From: Neorhizobium sp. UBA3556
Lineage (GTDB): Bacteria > Pseudomonadota > Alphaproteobacteria > Rhizobiales > Rhizobiaceae
DNA length: 64,000 nucleotides
Direction of reading: 5' to 3'
Assembly: GCA_002376235.1 (NCBI GenBank)
Contig: DFNX01000006.1
Span: 186,001-250,000, forward strand
A model generated the notes under the pieces. The model saw only the letters and a program-made list of their open reading frames with translations. It searched no databases and was not told the origin of the DNA. The translations under genes and the position numbers were made by a program. Positions 8,837-17,625 of the stretch are shown piece after piece. Position 1 is the first letter of the stretch. Every line of letters begins with the position of its first letter.

Positions 8837-9285
8837 TGCGGCCTCCGATGAACAAGGGCGCTACGCAGGCACTGGCAGACGATCTCGTTACGCTGGTTGA
8901 TCAGTTCGTGGCGGAAGGTGACGATCCCTGCCGTCGGTCGCGAGCGGCTGTCCTTCAGTTCGGCCACTTCGGTCTCGGCACGCATCGTGTCGCCGATAAA
9001 GACCGGGTTGGGCATGATAAGCTTGTCGTAACCGAGATTGGCAACCAGTGTTCCAAGCGTCGTATCGCTGACAGAAAGCCCCACCATCAGCGCGAAGGTA
9101 AAAGTGCCGTTGACGATGATCCGGCCGAATTCGCTGGCCTTCGCGGCCTCGATATCGAGATGCAGCGGTTGCGGATTGTGGGTCATGGTGGAGAAGAGCA
9201 GATTGTCGGTTTCCGTCACCGTGCGGCGGATCTCGTGGGCGATCCGGTCGCCGATGGTCCAGTCCTCGAAATAGCGCCCGGCCAT
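8833..9285 (-). CDS. MaoC-like hotdog-fold enoyl-CoA hydratase
   Basis: A 150-residue hotdog-fold protein of the R-specific hydratase group. It starts MAGRYFEDWTIGD and carries TETDNLLFSTMTHNPQPLHLD, the MaoC hydratase motif with the catalytic Asp/His region, then GRIIVNGTFTFALMVG. The start at 9285 shares one base with the mccA stop; the open frame upstream is only non-coding sequence inside mccA. Between carboxylase and CitE-like lyase genes, hydration of 3-methylglutaconyl-CoA is the natural reading, and it could also hydrate tiglyl-CoA, since no crotonase gene is in the window. That is inference; the hydratase family call is firm. Confidence 0.85.
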   Translation of the reverse strand: MAGRYFEDWTIGDRIAHEIRRTVTETDNLLFSTMTHNPQPLHLDIEAAKASEFGRIIVNGTFTFALMVGLSVSDTTLGTLVANLGYDKLIMPNPVFIGDTMRAETEVAELKDSRSRPTAGIVTFRHELINQRNEIVCQCLRSALVHRRPQ

Positions 9286-11144
9286 CACTTGTCTCCTTCG
9301 ATGCGCACGAGCAGGCTGCCTTCCGTGACCTGTGCGCCGGACATGGCCTTGAGTTCCGCGACGATGCCGTCGAAAGGCGTGCTCAGCGTCTGTTCCATCT
9401 TCATGGCCTCTATCACCACCAGTGGCTGTCCTCGAATGACCCGATCGCCCTCGCCGACAGATACGGCGATTACGGTCCCGGGCATGGGGGCAATGATCGC
9501 GCCATCCGTCAGGTTGTGGCCCCCACCGGCGTGATCGGCGCGGGGTGGGCCGAAGGGCCATGCCTCGCCATCGATAAAGATGACATCCTGCGGGACATTA
9601 CCGCCTTTGCGCTCGGAATGGTCCAAGGTCACGAGATGGGGGTGGCCGTTTATTTCCACGCTCACCAGCCGATAAATCTCCGCATTTAGACGGAACCCGG
9701 TAAGTGCAGTCCATGGCTCCTGCGCCCCGGTCGGTAGCAGCGCCGCGGCGGCGGCCTGCAATACCTGCTCATCGGGTTCTGTTGATGGAACGAGATCGGT
9801 CAGATGGCGGGCGATGAAGCCGGTATCGACGGCTCCCGTCAGGAAATCCGGGTGTCTCAAAGTGCGTGCCAGAAAGGCGGCGTTGGTGCGAACGGGCCAG
9901 ATTTCGACGCTCGCCATGGCATGGGCAAGCGTGTTTGCCGCCTGTCTGCGGCTTGGGACATGGCTGATCAGCTTGGCGATCATCGGGTCGTAATGGGCGG
10001 TTACCTCGTCGCCTTGCTCGACGCCGCTATCGACGCGAACGCTTGCCGGAAGATGCAGATGCTCCAGCCGGCCGATAGAGGGCAGGAAATTGTTGGACGG
10101 GTTTTCGGCATAAAGCCGCGCCTCCATCGCCCAGCCATTGATGGAAAGCTCGTCCTGCCTTAGCGGCAGAGGTTCGCCGGATGCGAGCCGGATCTGCCAC
10201 TCCACCAGATCCTGCCCGGTGATTGCCTCGGTGACCGGATGTTCCACCTGCAGCCGCGTGTTCATTTCCATGAACCAGATGCGGTCGGCGCGCAGTCCTT
10301 CGGAGGCATCGGCGATGAATTCCACCGTTCCGGCCCCGACGTAATCCACCGCCTTGGCGGCTTGGACGGCGGCATTGCAGACGGCCTCCCGCGTTGCTTC
10401 GTCCATGCCTGGTGCGGGGGCTTCCTCGATCACCTTCTGATGCCGGCGTTGCAGCGAGCAGTCCCGCTCGAAAAGATGGATTACATTACCGAACGTATCG
10501 CCAAAAACCTGAACCTCGATATGCCGGGGGGAGAGGATATATTTCTCGACCAGAACCCGGTCGTCACCGAATGAGGAGGCTGCTTCGCGCCGACAGCTTT
10601 CGAGTGCGGAGAGGAAGTCCGAAGTCGTATCGACCTTGCGCATGCCCTTGCCGCCGCCGCCCGCAACAGCCTTGATCAGCACCGGATAACCGATCGTATC
10701 CGCTTCCCGCTGCAGCCGGGCGGGATCCTGATCCTCACCGAGATAACCCGGCGTGACAGGCACGTTTGCGGCGATCATCCGCTGCTTGGCGGCGTCCTTC
10801 AGCCCCATGGCACAGATGGCGGCGGGTGGAGCGCCAACCCAGACAAGCCCCTTCGCAATAACGGCCTTTGCGAATTCGGCATTTTCCGACAGGAAACCGT
10901 AGCCGGGATGGATCGCCTGAGCGCCTGCCTTTCGCGCCGCGTCGAGAATGCGGTCCTGACGGAGATAGCTGTCTCGCGTCGGTGCCGGACCGATGTGGAC
11001 AGCCTCATCGGCCTCGCGCACAAAGGGCATCGTGGCGTCTGCATCGGAATGAACGGCAATGGTGCGGATGCCGAGGCGGCGGGCGGTGCGGATGATGCGG
11101 CGGGCGATTTCTCCGCGATTGGCGATCAGCAGGCTTTCAATCAC
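9285..11144 (-). CDS. mccA: 3-methylcrotonyl-CoA carboxylase, biotin-containing alpha subunit
   Basis: A 619-residue fusion of biotin carboxylase (about 1-445) and a C-terminal biotin carrier domain. The ATP-grasp stretch includes VAGGGGKGMRKV, EEAPAPGMD and the substrate loop MEMNTRLQVEHPVTE. The biotin-accepting lysine is K582 in EAMKMEQ. Paired with the carboxyltransferase gene directly upstream (12-nt gap) and with isovaleryl-CoA dehydrogenase, it fits methylcrotonyl-CoA carboxylase (called LiuD in pseudomonads) of leucine breakdown. Other acyl-CoA carboxylases share this architecture, so the substrate rests on context. Confidence 0.93.
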   Translation of the reverse strand: MIESLLIANRGEIARRIIRTARRLGIRTIAVHSDADATMPFVREADEAVHIGPAPTRDSYLRQDRILDAARKAGAQAIHPGYGFLSENAEFAKAVIAKGLVWVGAPPAAICAMGLKDAAKQRMIAANVPVTPGYLGEDQDPARLQREADTIGYPVLIKAVAGGGGKGMRKVDTTSDFLSALESCRREAASSFGDDRVLVEKYILSPRHIEVQVFGDTFGNVIHLFERDCSLQRRHQKVIEEAPAPGMDEATREAVCNAAVQAAKAVDYVGAGTVEFIADASEGLRADRIWFMEMNTRLQVEHPVTEAITGQDLVEWQIRLASGEPLPLRQDELSINGWAMEARLYAENPSNNFLPSIGRLEHLHLPASVRVDSGVEQGDEVTAHYDPMIAKLISHVPSRRQAANTLAHAMASVEIWPVRTNAAFLARTLRHPDFLTGAVDTGFIARHLTDLVPSTEPDEQVLQAAAAALLPTGAQEPWTALTGFRLNAEIYRLVSVEINGHPHLVTLDHSERKGGNVPQDVIFIDGEAWPFGPPRADHAGGGHNLTDGAIIAPMPGTVIAVSVGEGDRVIRGQPLVVIEAMKMEQTLSTPFDGIVAELKAMSGAQVTEGSLLVRIEGDK

Positions 11145-11156
11145 CGGTCATCCTCC

Positions 11157-12752
11157 TCACATCCGAAACAGGCCGAACTGCGCACGTTCGGGGATCGGCG
11201 CGTTCAGCGCTGCGGAAAAGGCGAGACCCAGCACGTCACGGGTCTGGGCGGGATCGATCACACCGTCGTCCCACATTCGGGCCGTCGCGTAATAGGGATT
11301 GCCCTCGTCCTCGTATTTCTGCCGGATCGGGGTTTTGAAGGCTTCCGCCTCGGCTGCGCTCCAAGTCTCGGCGTCGCGATGCACGGAGGCTAGGACGGAT
11401 GCCGCCTGTTCGCCGCCCATGACGGAAATCCGTGCATTGGGCCATGAAAACAGAAACCGCGGCTGATAGGCGCGACCGCACATGCCGTAATTGCCGGCGC
11501 CGAAACTGCCGCCGATCAGTACGGTGATCTTTGGAACGGAAGCGGTTGCGACAGCCGTCACCAGCTTTGCACCGTTCTTGGCGATGCCTTCCGCCTCATA
11601 TTTTCCACCGACCATGAAACCTGAAATATTCTGCAGGAACAGCAGCGGAATGCGGCGCTGGCAGGCGAGCTCGATGAAATGGGCGCCTTTTAAGGCGCTT
11701 TCCGAAAACAGCACGCCATTATTCGCCAGGATGGCAACTGGAATGCCCCAGATGCGGGCGAAACCGCAGACGAGCGTCGATCCGTAGAGGGGTTTGAACT
11801 CCTGCAGTTCCGATCCGTCGACGATGCGGGCGATCGCCTCGCGTACATCATAGGGCGTGCGCACATCCTGCGGCACGACGCCGTAAAGCTCTGAAGCCTC
11901 AAACAGGGGAGGGCGCGGAGTGGCGATCTCGATATCTACCGCCTTCGGGCGATTGAGGGTCGCGACGATGTCCCGGACGATCAGCAGCGCATGTTCGTCA
12001 TTTTCGGCGACATGATCGACGACGCCGGATTTTCTTCCATGGGTTTCGGCACCGCCCAGTTCCTCGGCGGAAATCACTTCGCCCGTTGCGGCCTTCACCA
12101 AGGGAGGGCCGGCAAGGAAGATCGTGCCCTGACCGCGCACGATCACCGTCTCGTCCGACATGGCCGGCACATAGGCGCCGCCCGCCGTGCAGCTTCCCAT
12201 CACACAGGCAATCTGGGCGATACCGGTCGCCGACATCTGCGCCTGATTGTAAAAGATTCGGCCGAAATGATCGCGATCCGGAAAGACTTCCGCCTGATGC
12301 GGCAGGTTGGCCCCGCCGGAATCGACCAGATAGATGCAAGGCAGCCGGTTTTCAGAGGCGATCTCCTGTGCCCGCAAATGCTTCTTCACCGTCATTGGGA
12401 AATAGGCACCGCCCTTCACCGTAGGGTCATGGGCGACGATCATGCACTCGCGTCCCGACACTCTGCCGATGCCCGTGATCATGCCCGCGCCCGGCGCTTC
12501 ATCATTGTACATGCCGCCTGCTGCCAGCTGGCCGATTTCCAGAAGCGGCGAGCCGGGATCGAGCAACCGCTGCACCCGGTCCCGTGGCAACAATTTTCCG
12601 CGTGCGACATGGCGCTCGCGGTGGCTTTCCGATCCGCCGCGCGCGGCCACCGCCACTTTTGCTCGCAGTTCCTCGGCAAGCGCCCGGTTATGCGCCTCAT
12701 TGGCATTGAAACCCTCGGAGTTGCGGTCAAGCGTGGTGCGAATTTGGGGCAT
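11157..12752 (-). CDS. mccB: 3-methylcrotonyl-CoA carboxylase, carboxyltransferase beta subunit
   Basis: A 531-residue carboxyltransferase (the family is usually near 535) with two crotonase-like halves. Typical segments are RHVARGKLLPRDRVQRLLDPG, DSGGANLPHQAEVFPD, YVPAMSDETVIVRGQGTIFL, LFLQNISGFMVG and FGAGNYGMCGRAY. It transfers the carboxyl from carboxybiotin to 3-methylcrotonyl-CoA, giving 3-methylglutaconyl-CoA. It abuts ivd upstream (stop and start share a base) and mccA downstream, the usual layout of leucine catabolic operons (LiuB in pseudomonads). Confidence 0.94.
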   Translation of the reverse strand: MPQIRTTLDRNSEGFNANEAHNRALAEELRAKVAVAARGGSESHRERHVARGKLLPRDRVQRLLDPGSPLLEIGQLAAGGMYNDEAPGAGMITGIGRVSGRECMIVAHDPTVKGGAYFPMTVKKHLRAQEIASENRLPCIYLVDSGGANLPHQAEVFPDRDHFGRIFYNQAQMSATGIAQIACVMGSCTAGGAYVPAMSDETVIVRGQGTIFLAGPPLVKAATGEVISAEELGGAETHGRKSGVVDHVAENDEHALLIVRDIVATLNRPKAVDIEIATPRPPLFEASELYGVVPQDVRTPYDVREAIARIVDGSELQEFKPLYGSTLVCGFARIWGIPVAILANNGVLFSESALKGAHFIELACQRRIPLLFLQNISGFMVGGKYEAEGIAKNGAKLVTAVATASVPKITVLIGGSFGAGNYGMCGRAYQPRFLFSWPNARISVMGGEQAASVLASVHRDAETWSAAEAEAFKTPIRQKYEDEGNPYYATARMWDDGVIDPAQTRDVLGLAFSAALNAPIPERAQFGLFRM

Positions 12753-13915
12753 CAGCGGTTGCCTCCCGCGCCGATCACTTCACGGCCGATCAGCATGCGG
12801 CGCACTTCATTGGTACCGGCGCCGATATCGAGCAGCTTGGCGTCGCGCCAGAAACGCTCCACCGGCCAGTCCTTCGTATAGCCCGCGCCGCCAAGCGCCT
12901 GGATGGCCTGTTCGGCAACCTTTACTGCGCTTTCGGAGGCATAGAGGATCGCACCGGCGGCATCCTGCCGGGTGGTGCGGCCGGCATCGCATGCGCGTGC
13001 CACGGCATAGACATAGGCGCGGGCGGAATTCAGCGCCACGACCATATCGGCGACTTTGGCCTGCATCAGTTGGAAACTGCCGATCGGCGCACCGAACTGT
13101 TTTCGCTCCCGCAGGTAGGGCAGGACGACATCGAGGCAGGCCTGCATGATGCCGAGCTGGATGCCGGACAGCACAACCCGTTCGTAGTCGAGGCCGGACA
13201 TCAGCACTTTTGCGCCGCCGTTCAGCGGCCCCATGACGTTCTCTTGCGGCACGATGCAGTCCTGAAACACGAGCTCGGCTGTCGGCGAGCCGCGCATGCC
13301 GACCTTGTCGATCTTCTGGCCGATGGAAAAACCGGCAAAATCCTTCTCGATCAGGAAGGCGGTGATGCCCTTCGATCCGGCGTCGGGTTCCGTCTTGGCA
13401 TAGACGACAAGCGTCTGCGCATAAGGGGCGTTGGTGATCCAGAATTTGGTGCCGGTGAGGCGAAATCCGCCATCGACCCTATCTGCCCGCAATCGCATGG
13501 AGACGACATCCGATCCTGCACCTGTTTCCGACATGGCAAGGCTGCCGACATGCGCTCCGGAAATCAGGCCGGGCAGATATTTCGCCTTCTGCTCGGGCGT
13601 TGCCCAGCGTGCGATCTGGTTGATGCAGAGGTTGGAATGCGCGCCGTAGGACAGGCCAACGGAGGCCGATGCGCGGCTCACCTCCTCGCAGGCAATGACA
13701 TGTTCCAGATAACCCAGTCCAAGTCCGCCATCTTCTTCCGCAACCGTGATGCCATGCAGCCCGAGCGCGCCCATTTCCGGCCAGAGCTCGACCGGAAAGC
13801 GATCCTTCGCATCGATTTCTGCGGCGATCGGCGCAATGCGTTCGCGCGCAAAACGCTGCGTCGTCTCGCGGATCGAAAGGGCCATGTCGCTTAAGCCAAA
13901 ATCTATCTCGGTCAT
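12752..13915 (-). CDS. ivd: Isovaleryl-CoA dehydrogenase
   Basis: An FAD acyl-CoA dehydrogenase of 387 residues. The catalytic base is in the isovaleryl-specific place, E245 in GLDYERVVLS, while the site that holds the base in other acyl-CoA dehydrogenases reads IGAGTNEVRR with Gly instead of Glu. This swap is the diagnostic mark of isovaleryl-CoA dehydrogenases. Further motifs are MSETGAGSDVVSM and FWITNAPYAQ. It makes 3-methylcrotonyl-CoA for the carboxylase encoded next (LiuA in pseudomonads). A 31-nt gap separates it from lpdV on the same strand. Confidence 0.95.
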   Translation of the reverse strand: MTEIDFGLSDMALSIRETTQRFARERIAPIAAEIDAKDRFPVELWPEMGALGLHGITVAEEDGGLGLGYLEHVIACEEVSRASASVGLSYGAHSNLCINQIARWATPEQKAKYLPGLISGAHVGSLAMSETGAGSDVVSMRLRADRVDGGFRLTGTKFWITNAPYAQTLVVYAKTEPDAGSKGITAFLIEKDFAGFSIGQKIDKVGMRGSPTAELVFQDCIVPQENVMGPLNGGAKVLMSGLDYERVVLSGIQLGIMQACLDVVLPYLRERKQFGAPIGSFQLMQAKVADMVVALNSARAYVYAVARACDAGRTTRQDAAGAILYASESAVKVAEQAIQALGGAGYTKDWPVERFWRDAKLLDIGAGTNEVRRMLIGREVIGAGGNR

Positions 13916-13946
13916 CAGGCCTCCTCCCAGACAGCCTTTGTTTTCT

Positions 13947-15341
13947 TTAGATATGCAGGGCGTGCCCCATTGCTTTCAGCGCCGCCTCCTGCAGGGCTTC
14001 GCTGCGTGTCGGGTGGACGTGGATGGTGCCGGCGATATCCTCCAGCCTTGTCCCCATCTCGATTGCCAGCGAAAATGCCGCCGAAAGTTCGGACACGCCT
14101 GATCCAACGGCCTGCAGCCCAAGTACGAGATTGGTATCTGCCCGCGCCACGACACGCACGAAACCGTCTTCATCCTGCATCGTCATCGCCCGTCCATTGG
14201 CGGTGAAGGGGAATTGCCCTACCTTCACCTCGTAGCCTTGAGCGCGCGCCTCTTCGGGTGACAGGCCGGCGCTGACGATTTCCGGATCGGTGAAGCAGAT
14301 CGAAGGAATGCAGCGCCTGTCCCAAGCCCGCTTTTTCCCCGCAACGATTTCCGCCACCATCTCGCCCTGCGCGATGGCGCGATGCGCGAGCATCGGTTCG
14401 CCGGTGACATCGCCGATCGCATAGACGCCACGCATCGAGGTGCGGCAGCGATCGTCAATGCGGAGATATGGGCCGGATCTATCGAGGTCGAGGTCTTCCA
14501 ACCCGGACCCGACGCTGCGCGGTCGGCGGCCGACTGCAACGAGGATATGATCTGCCGACAGTTCCTGCTGCCCGTCCGGTCCTTCGAGAACCAGCGCATC
14601 GCCTTTCTCGGAAAGCCCTATCGCTTTGGTGCTGGTGAAAAGCCTGATGCCGCGTTCTGTGAGCCTGCGTGTCACCGGCTTGACCAGATCGGCATCGTAG
14701 ATCGGCAGGACCTGCGCCGTTGCCTCCACCACCGTCACTTCCGCCCTCAGCTTGGCAAAGGCCGTTCCGAGTTCCAGACCGATATAACCACCGCCGACCA
14801 CGATGAGCCTGTTCGGTACCTCTTTAAGCGACAGGGCTTCGGTCGAGGAGATGACGCGTCCACCGAAGGGCAGGGCGGCAAGTTCGACCGGGTCGGAGCC
14901 TGTGGCGATCACCACGGTTTCTGCGCGAACGATCTGCTGGCCGGTTTCGGTTTCCACCTCCACCGTCTTGCCGTCGCGAAAGCGGGCGCGGCCGGAAACG
15001 ATTTTGATGCGGGCCTTCTGCAAAAGGCCGGAGACGCCGCTGGTCAGCCGGCCGACAATGCCGTCCTTCCAGGCCATGGTGCCGGCAAGATCGATCGACG
15101 GCGGATCGACGCGAATACCCATGGCGTTGCGTCCACCGGCCATCTGCCGTGTCGCATCAAAGACCTCCGCCGCATGGATCAGCGCCTTGGAAGGGATGCA
15201 GCCGATGGTGAGGCAGGTGCCGCCGGGCTTGGCCGCCTCGACGATGACCGTATCGATGCCGAGCTGGCCGGCGCGGATGGCGCAGGCATAACCGCCGGGG
15301 CCGGCGCCGATCACGAGCAGCTTGCAGGAGATCTCTTTCAT
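13947..15341 (-). CDS. lpdV: Dihydrolipoamide dehydrogenase (E3) of the branched-chain complex
   Basis: A 464-residue pyridine nucleotide-disulfide oxidoreductase that reoxidises dihydrolipoyl groups on E2. It has GAGPGGYACAIRAGQLG for FAD, the redox-active disulfide GGTCLTIGCIPSK (C43/C48; most homologues have Asn-Val between the cysteines), GGGYIGLELG for NAD, and the C-terminal active-site IHVHPTRSEALQEA with the catalytic His-Glu. Its place 3 nt downstream of the E2 gene shows it serves the branched-chain 2-oxo acid dehydrogenase. Confidence 0.94.
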   Translation of the reverse strand: MKEISCKLLVIGAGPGGYACAIRAGQLGIDTVIVEAAKPGGTCLTIGCIPSKALIHAAEVFDATRQMAGGRNAMGIRVDPPSIDLAGTMAWKDGIVGRLTSGVSGLLQKARIKIVSGRARFRDGKTVEVETETGQQIVRAETVVIATGSDPVELAALPFGGRVISSTEALSLKEVPNRLIVVGGGYIGLELGTAFAKLRAEVTVVEATAQVLPIYDADLVKPVTRRLTERGIRLFTSTKAIGLSEKGDALVLEGPDGQQELSADHILVAVGRRPRSVGSGLEDLDLDRSGPYLRIDDRCRTSMRGVYAIGDVTGEPMLAHRAIAQGEMVAEIVAGKKRAWDRRCIPSICFTDPEIVSAGLSPEEARAQGYEVKVGQFPFTANGRAMTMQDEDGFVRVVARADTNLVLGLQAVGSGVSELSAAFSLAIEMGTRLEDIAGTIHVHPTRSEALQEAALKAMGHALHI

Positions 15342-15344
15342 GGC

Positions 15345-16607
15345 TCACCCCTCGATGAAGATCAGGGCTGGAGTTTCGAGTAGTGTGCGCAGGCGCTGGA
15401 CGAAGGTTGCCGCGTCAAAACCATCGATGATGCGGTGGTCGAAGCTGGAGGAGAGGTTCATCATCTTTCGCGGCACGAATTGCACGCCATCCCAGATCGG
15501 ACGGGTGGCGATCTTGTTGACGCCGACGATCGCCACTTCCGGGTGATTGATGACCGGCGTTGATACGATGCCGCCGAGTGCGCCGAGCGAACTGATGGTG
15601 ATGGTAGAACCGGTCAGTTCGTCGCGCGTGGCGGTGCCTGACCGGGCGGCTTCCGCCAGCCTGGCCATTTCTGCCGCGCAATCCCAGATGCTGCGTGCTT
15701 CTGCGTGCCTGACGACCGGTACGGAAAGGCCCGAGGGAGTCTGGGTTGCAATGCCGATATGCACCGCACCGGACCGGGTAAGGACACCTGCGTCGTCGTC
15801 GAATGTGGCATTGATGTCGGGTTGCTCGGTCACCGCCTTGACCATAGCCCGCATCAGGAAGGGCAGGAGCGTGAGCTTCGGCTGATCGGCTTTGCGCGCG
15901 TTGTTCATCGTTGCCCGCAGCTCTTCCAGCGCCGTCACGTCGACCTCTTCCACATAGGTAATGTGCGGGATGCGCGAGGTGGAAAGCGTCATCTTCTCGG
16001 CGATACGCCGGCGTAGGCCGGTGAGCTTGATCTCTTCTATCGAGGTCTTCCTGGCAAAACCCTGCAGCGGAGATGGGGCGCCCTTGCCGCGGGCAAGGAA
16101 CTGCTCGACATCCTCGCGCAGGATGCGCCCGGCCGGACCAGTTCCACTTAACTGGCGAAGGTCTATGCCACTGTCACGCGCCAAGAGCCGCACCGATGGT
16201 GCCGCAAGCGGTTTGCCGATTTCGGATGACCGTTGCGGGGAGGGGGGCGGCGCTGGCGACGCAACCGGCGCGACAGGCTTTGCTGGTTTTTCGGCTGGTT
16301 CAGCCTGTTCGGGCTTGGGACTTTCAGCCTTGACCGGCTCCGGAATGGCAATTTCGTTGCTGCCACCCTCCGTCTCTATCCGGATCAGCGGCGCCCTGAC
16401 GGCGATCGTGTCGCCGATCTCGCCACCGAGCCAGATCACGGTTCCGCTGACGGGAGTGGGAATTTCCACCGTCGCCTTGTCGGTCATCACAGCGGCGACC
16501 GTCATGTCCTCGCGCACGGGGTCGCCGATCTTCACCAGCCATTCGACAAGCTCGGCCTCGGCAACACCTTCGCCGACATCGGGCATCTTGATGGTGAATT
16601 CACCCAT
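15345..16607 (-). CDS. bkdB: Branched-chain 2-oxo acid dehydrogenase E2 (dihydrolipoyl acyltransferase)
   Basis: A 420-residue E2. The N-terminal lipoyl domain carries the lipoyl-lysine K44 in MTDKATVEIPT. A Pro/Ala/Glu-rich linker (about 85-135) leads to a peripheral subunit-binding domain (SVRLLARDSGIDLRQLSGTGPAGRI). The C-terminal catalytic domain ends with the active-site motif FDHRIIDG. It moves the acyl group from E1 to CoA, giving isovaleryl-, isobutyryl- and 2-methylbutyryl-CoA. It is 3 nt from E1 beta and 3 nt from E3. Confidence 0.94.
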   Translation of the reverse strand: MGEFTIKMPDVGEGVAEAELVEWLVKIGDPVREDMTVAAVMTDKATVEIPTPVSGTVIWLGGEIGDTIAVRAPLIRIETEGGSNEIAIPEPVKAESPKPEQAEPAEKPAKPVAPVASPAPPPSPQRSSEIGKPLAAPSVRLLARDSGIDLRQLSGTGPAGRILREDVEQFLARGKGAPSPLQGFARKTSIEEIKLTGLRRRIAEKMTLSTSRIPHITYVEEVDVTALEELRATMNNARKADQPKLTLLPFLMRAMVKAVTEQPDINATFDDDAGVLTRSGAVHIGIATQTPSGLSVPVVRHAEARSIWDCAAEMARLAEAARSGTATRDELTGSTITISSLGALGGIVSTPVINHPEVAIVGVNKIATRPIWDGVQFVPRKMMNLSSSFDHRIIDGFDAATFVQRLRTLLETPALIFIEG

Positions 16608-16610
16608 GGC

Positions 16611-17624
16611 TCAGGCCTCCATGACGTCGGTCAGCGCGCGCCCGACGCGGGCGGGGCCGGGAAAATAGTCCCATTCCTGCGCATGCGGGTAAGGCGTATC
16701 CCAGCCGGCAACACGCATGACCGGGGCTTCGAGATGATAGAAGCAGTGTTCCTGCACCAATGCTGCGATCTCCCCGCCGAAACCGGAGGTAAGCGTGGCC
16801 TCATGCACGACGACGCAGCGCCCGGTCTTGGAGACCGACCTGACGATCGCATCGAGATCGAGCGGCAGAAGGCTTCTGAGGTCGATGACTTCGGCATCGA
16901 TGCCGGTGTCTTCTGCGGCGGTGAGTGCCACATGCACCATCGTGCCATAGGCAATCACGGTGACTGCCGAACCTTGCCGGCGGACTTCCGCTTTGCCGAT
17001 CGGGATAGAATAATAGTCGTCCGGCACGTCGCCGAGCTGATGTTTCGACCATGGCGTGACCGGTCGCTCATGATGGCCGTCGAAAGGGCCGTTATAAAGC
17101 CGCTTCGGTTCGAGGAACATCACCGGGTCGGGATCTTCGATCGCAGCAATCAACAGGCCCTTGGCATCATAGGGATTGGAGGGCACGACGACCTTGAGGC
17201 CGCAGACATGGGTGAACAAAGCCTCCGGGCTCTGGCTATGGGTCTGCCCGCCAAAAATGCCGCCGCCGGTCGGCATGCGCACGACGATCGGGCAGGTGAA
17301 ATCGCCGTTGGAGCGATAGCGGATGCGCGCAGCTTCCTGGGTCAGCTGGTCATAGGCCGGGTACATGTAGTCGGCGAACTGGATCTCGACGCAGGGTTTC
17401 AGCCCATAGGCCGCCATGCCGATGGCGGTGCCGACGATGCCGGATTCGTTGATCGGCGTGTCAAAGCAGCGGGTCTTGCCGTATTTCGCCTGCAGCCCTT
17501 GCGTACAGCGGAAGACGCCGCCGAAATACCCGACATCCTCGCCGAAGACGACGACATCCTCATCCCGCCCCATGGCGACATCCATGGCGCTTCTTACCGC
17601 CTCGATCATCGTCATCCGGGCCAT
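16611..17624 (-). CDS. bkdA2: Branched-chain 2-oxo acid dehydrogenase E1 beta
   Basis: A 337-residue transketolase-like E1 beta. Characteristic stretches are MTMIEAVRSAMDVAM, VFGEDVGYFGGVFRCT, FDTPINESGIVGTAIGMA, and the C-terminal VVHEATLTSGFGGEIAA and WDTPYPHAQEWDYFP. The frame is open further upstream inside the E1 alpha gene, but the ATG at 17624, one base from the E1 alpha stop, gives the normal N-terminus. It pairs with E1 alpha in an alpha2beta2 thiamine diphosphate enzyme that decarboxylates the 2-oxo acids of Leu, Ile and Val. Confidence 0.94.
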   Translation of the reverse strand: MARMTMIEAVRSAMDVAMGRDEDVVVFGEDVGYFGGVFRCTQGLQAKYGKTRCFDTPINESGIVGTAIGMAAYGLKPCVEIQFADYMYPAYDQLTQEAARIRYRSNGDFTCPIVVRMPTGGGIFGGQTHSQSPEALFTHVCGLKVVVPSNPYDAKGLLIAAIEDPDPVMFLEPKRLYNGPFDGHHERPVTPWSKHQLGDVPDDYYSIPIGKAEVRRQGSAVTVIAYGTMVHVALTAAEDTGIDAEVIDLRSLLPLDLDAIVRSVSKTGRCVVVHEATLTSGFGGEIAALVQEHCFYHLEAPVMRVAGWDTPYPHAQEWDYFPGPARVGRALTDVMEA

Positions 17625-17625
17625 A

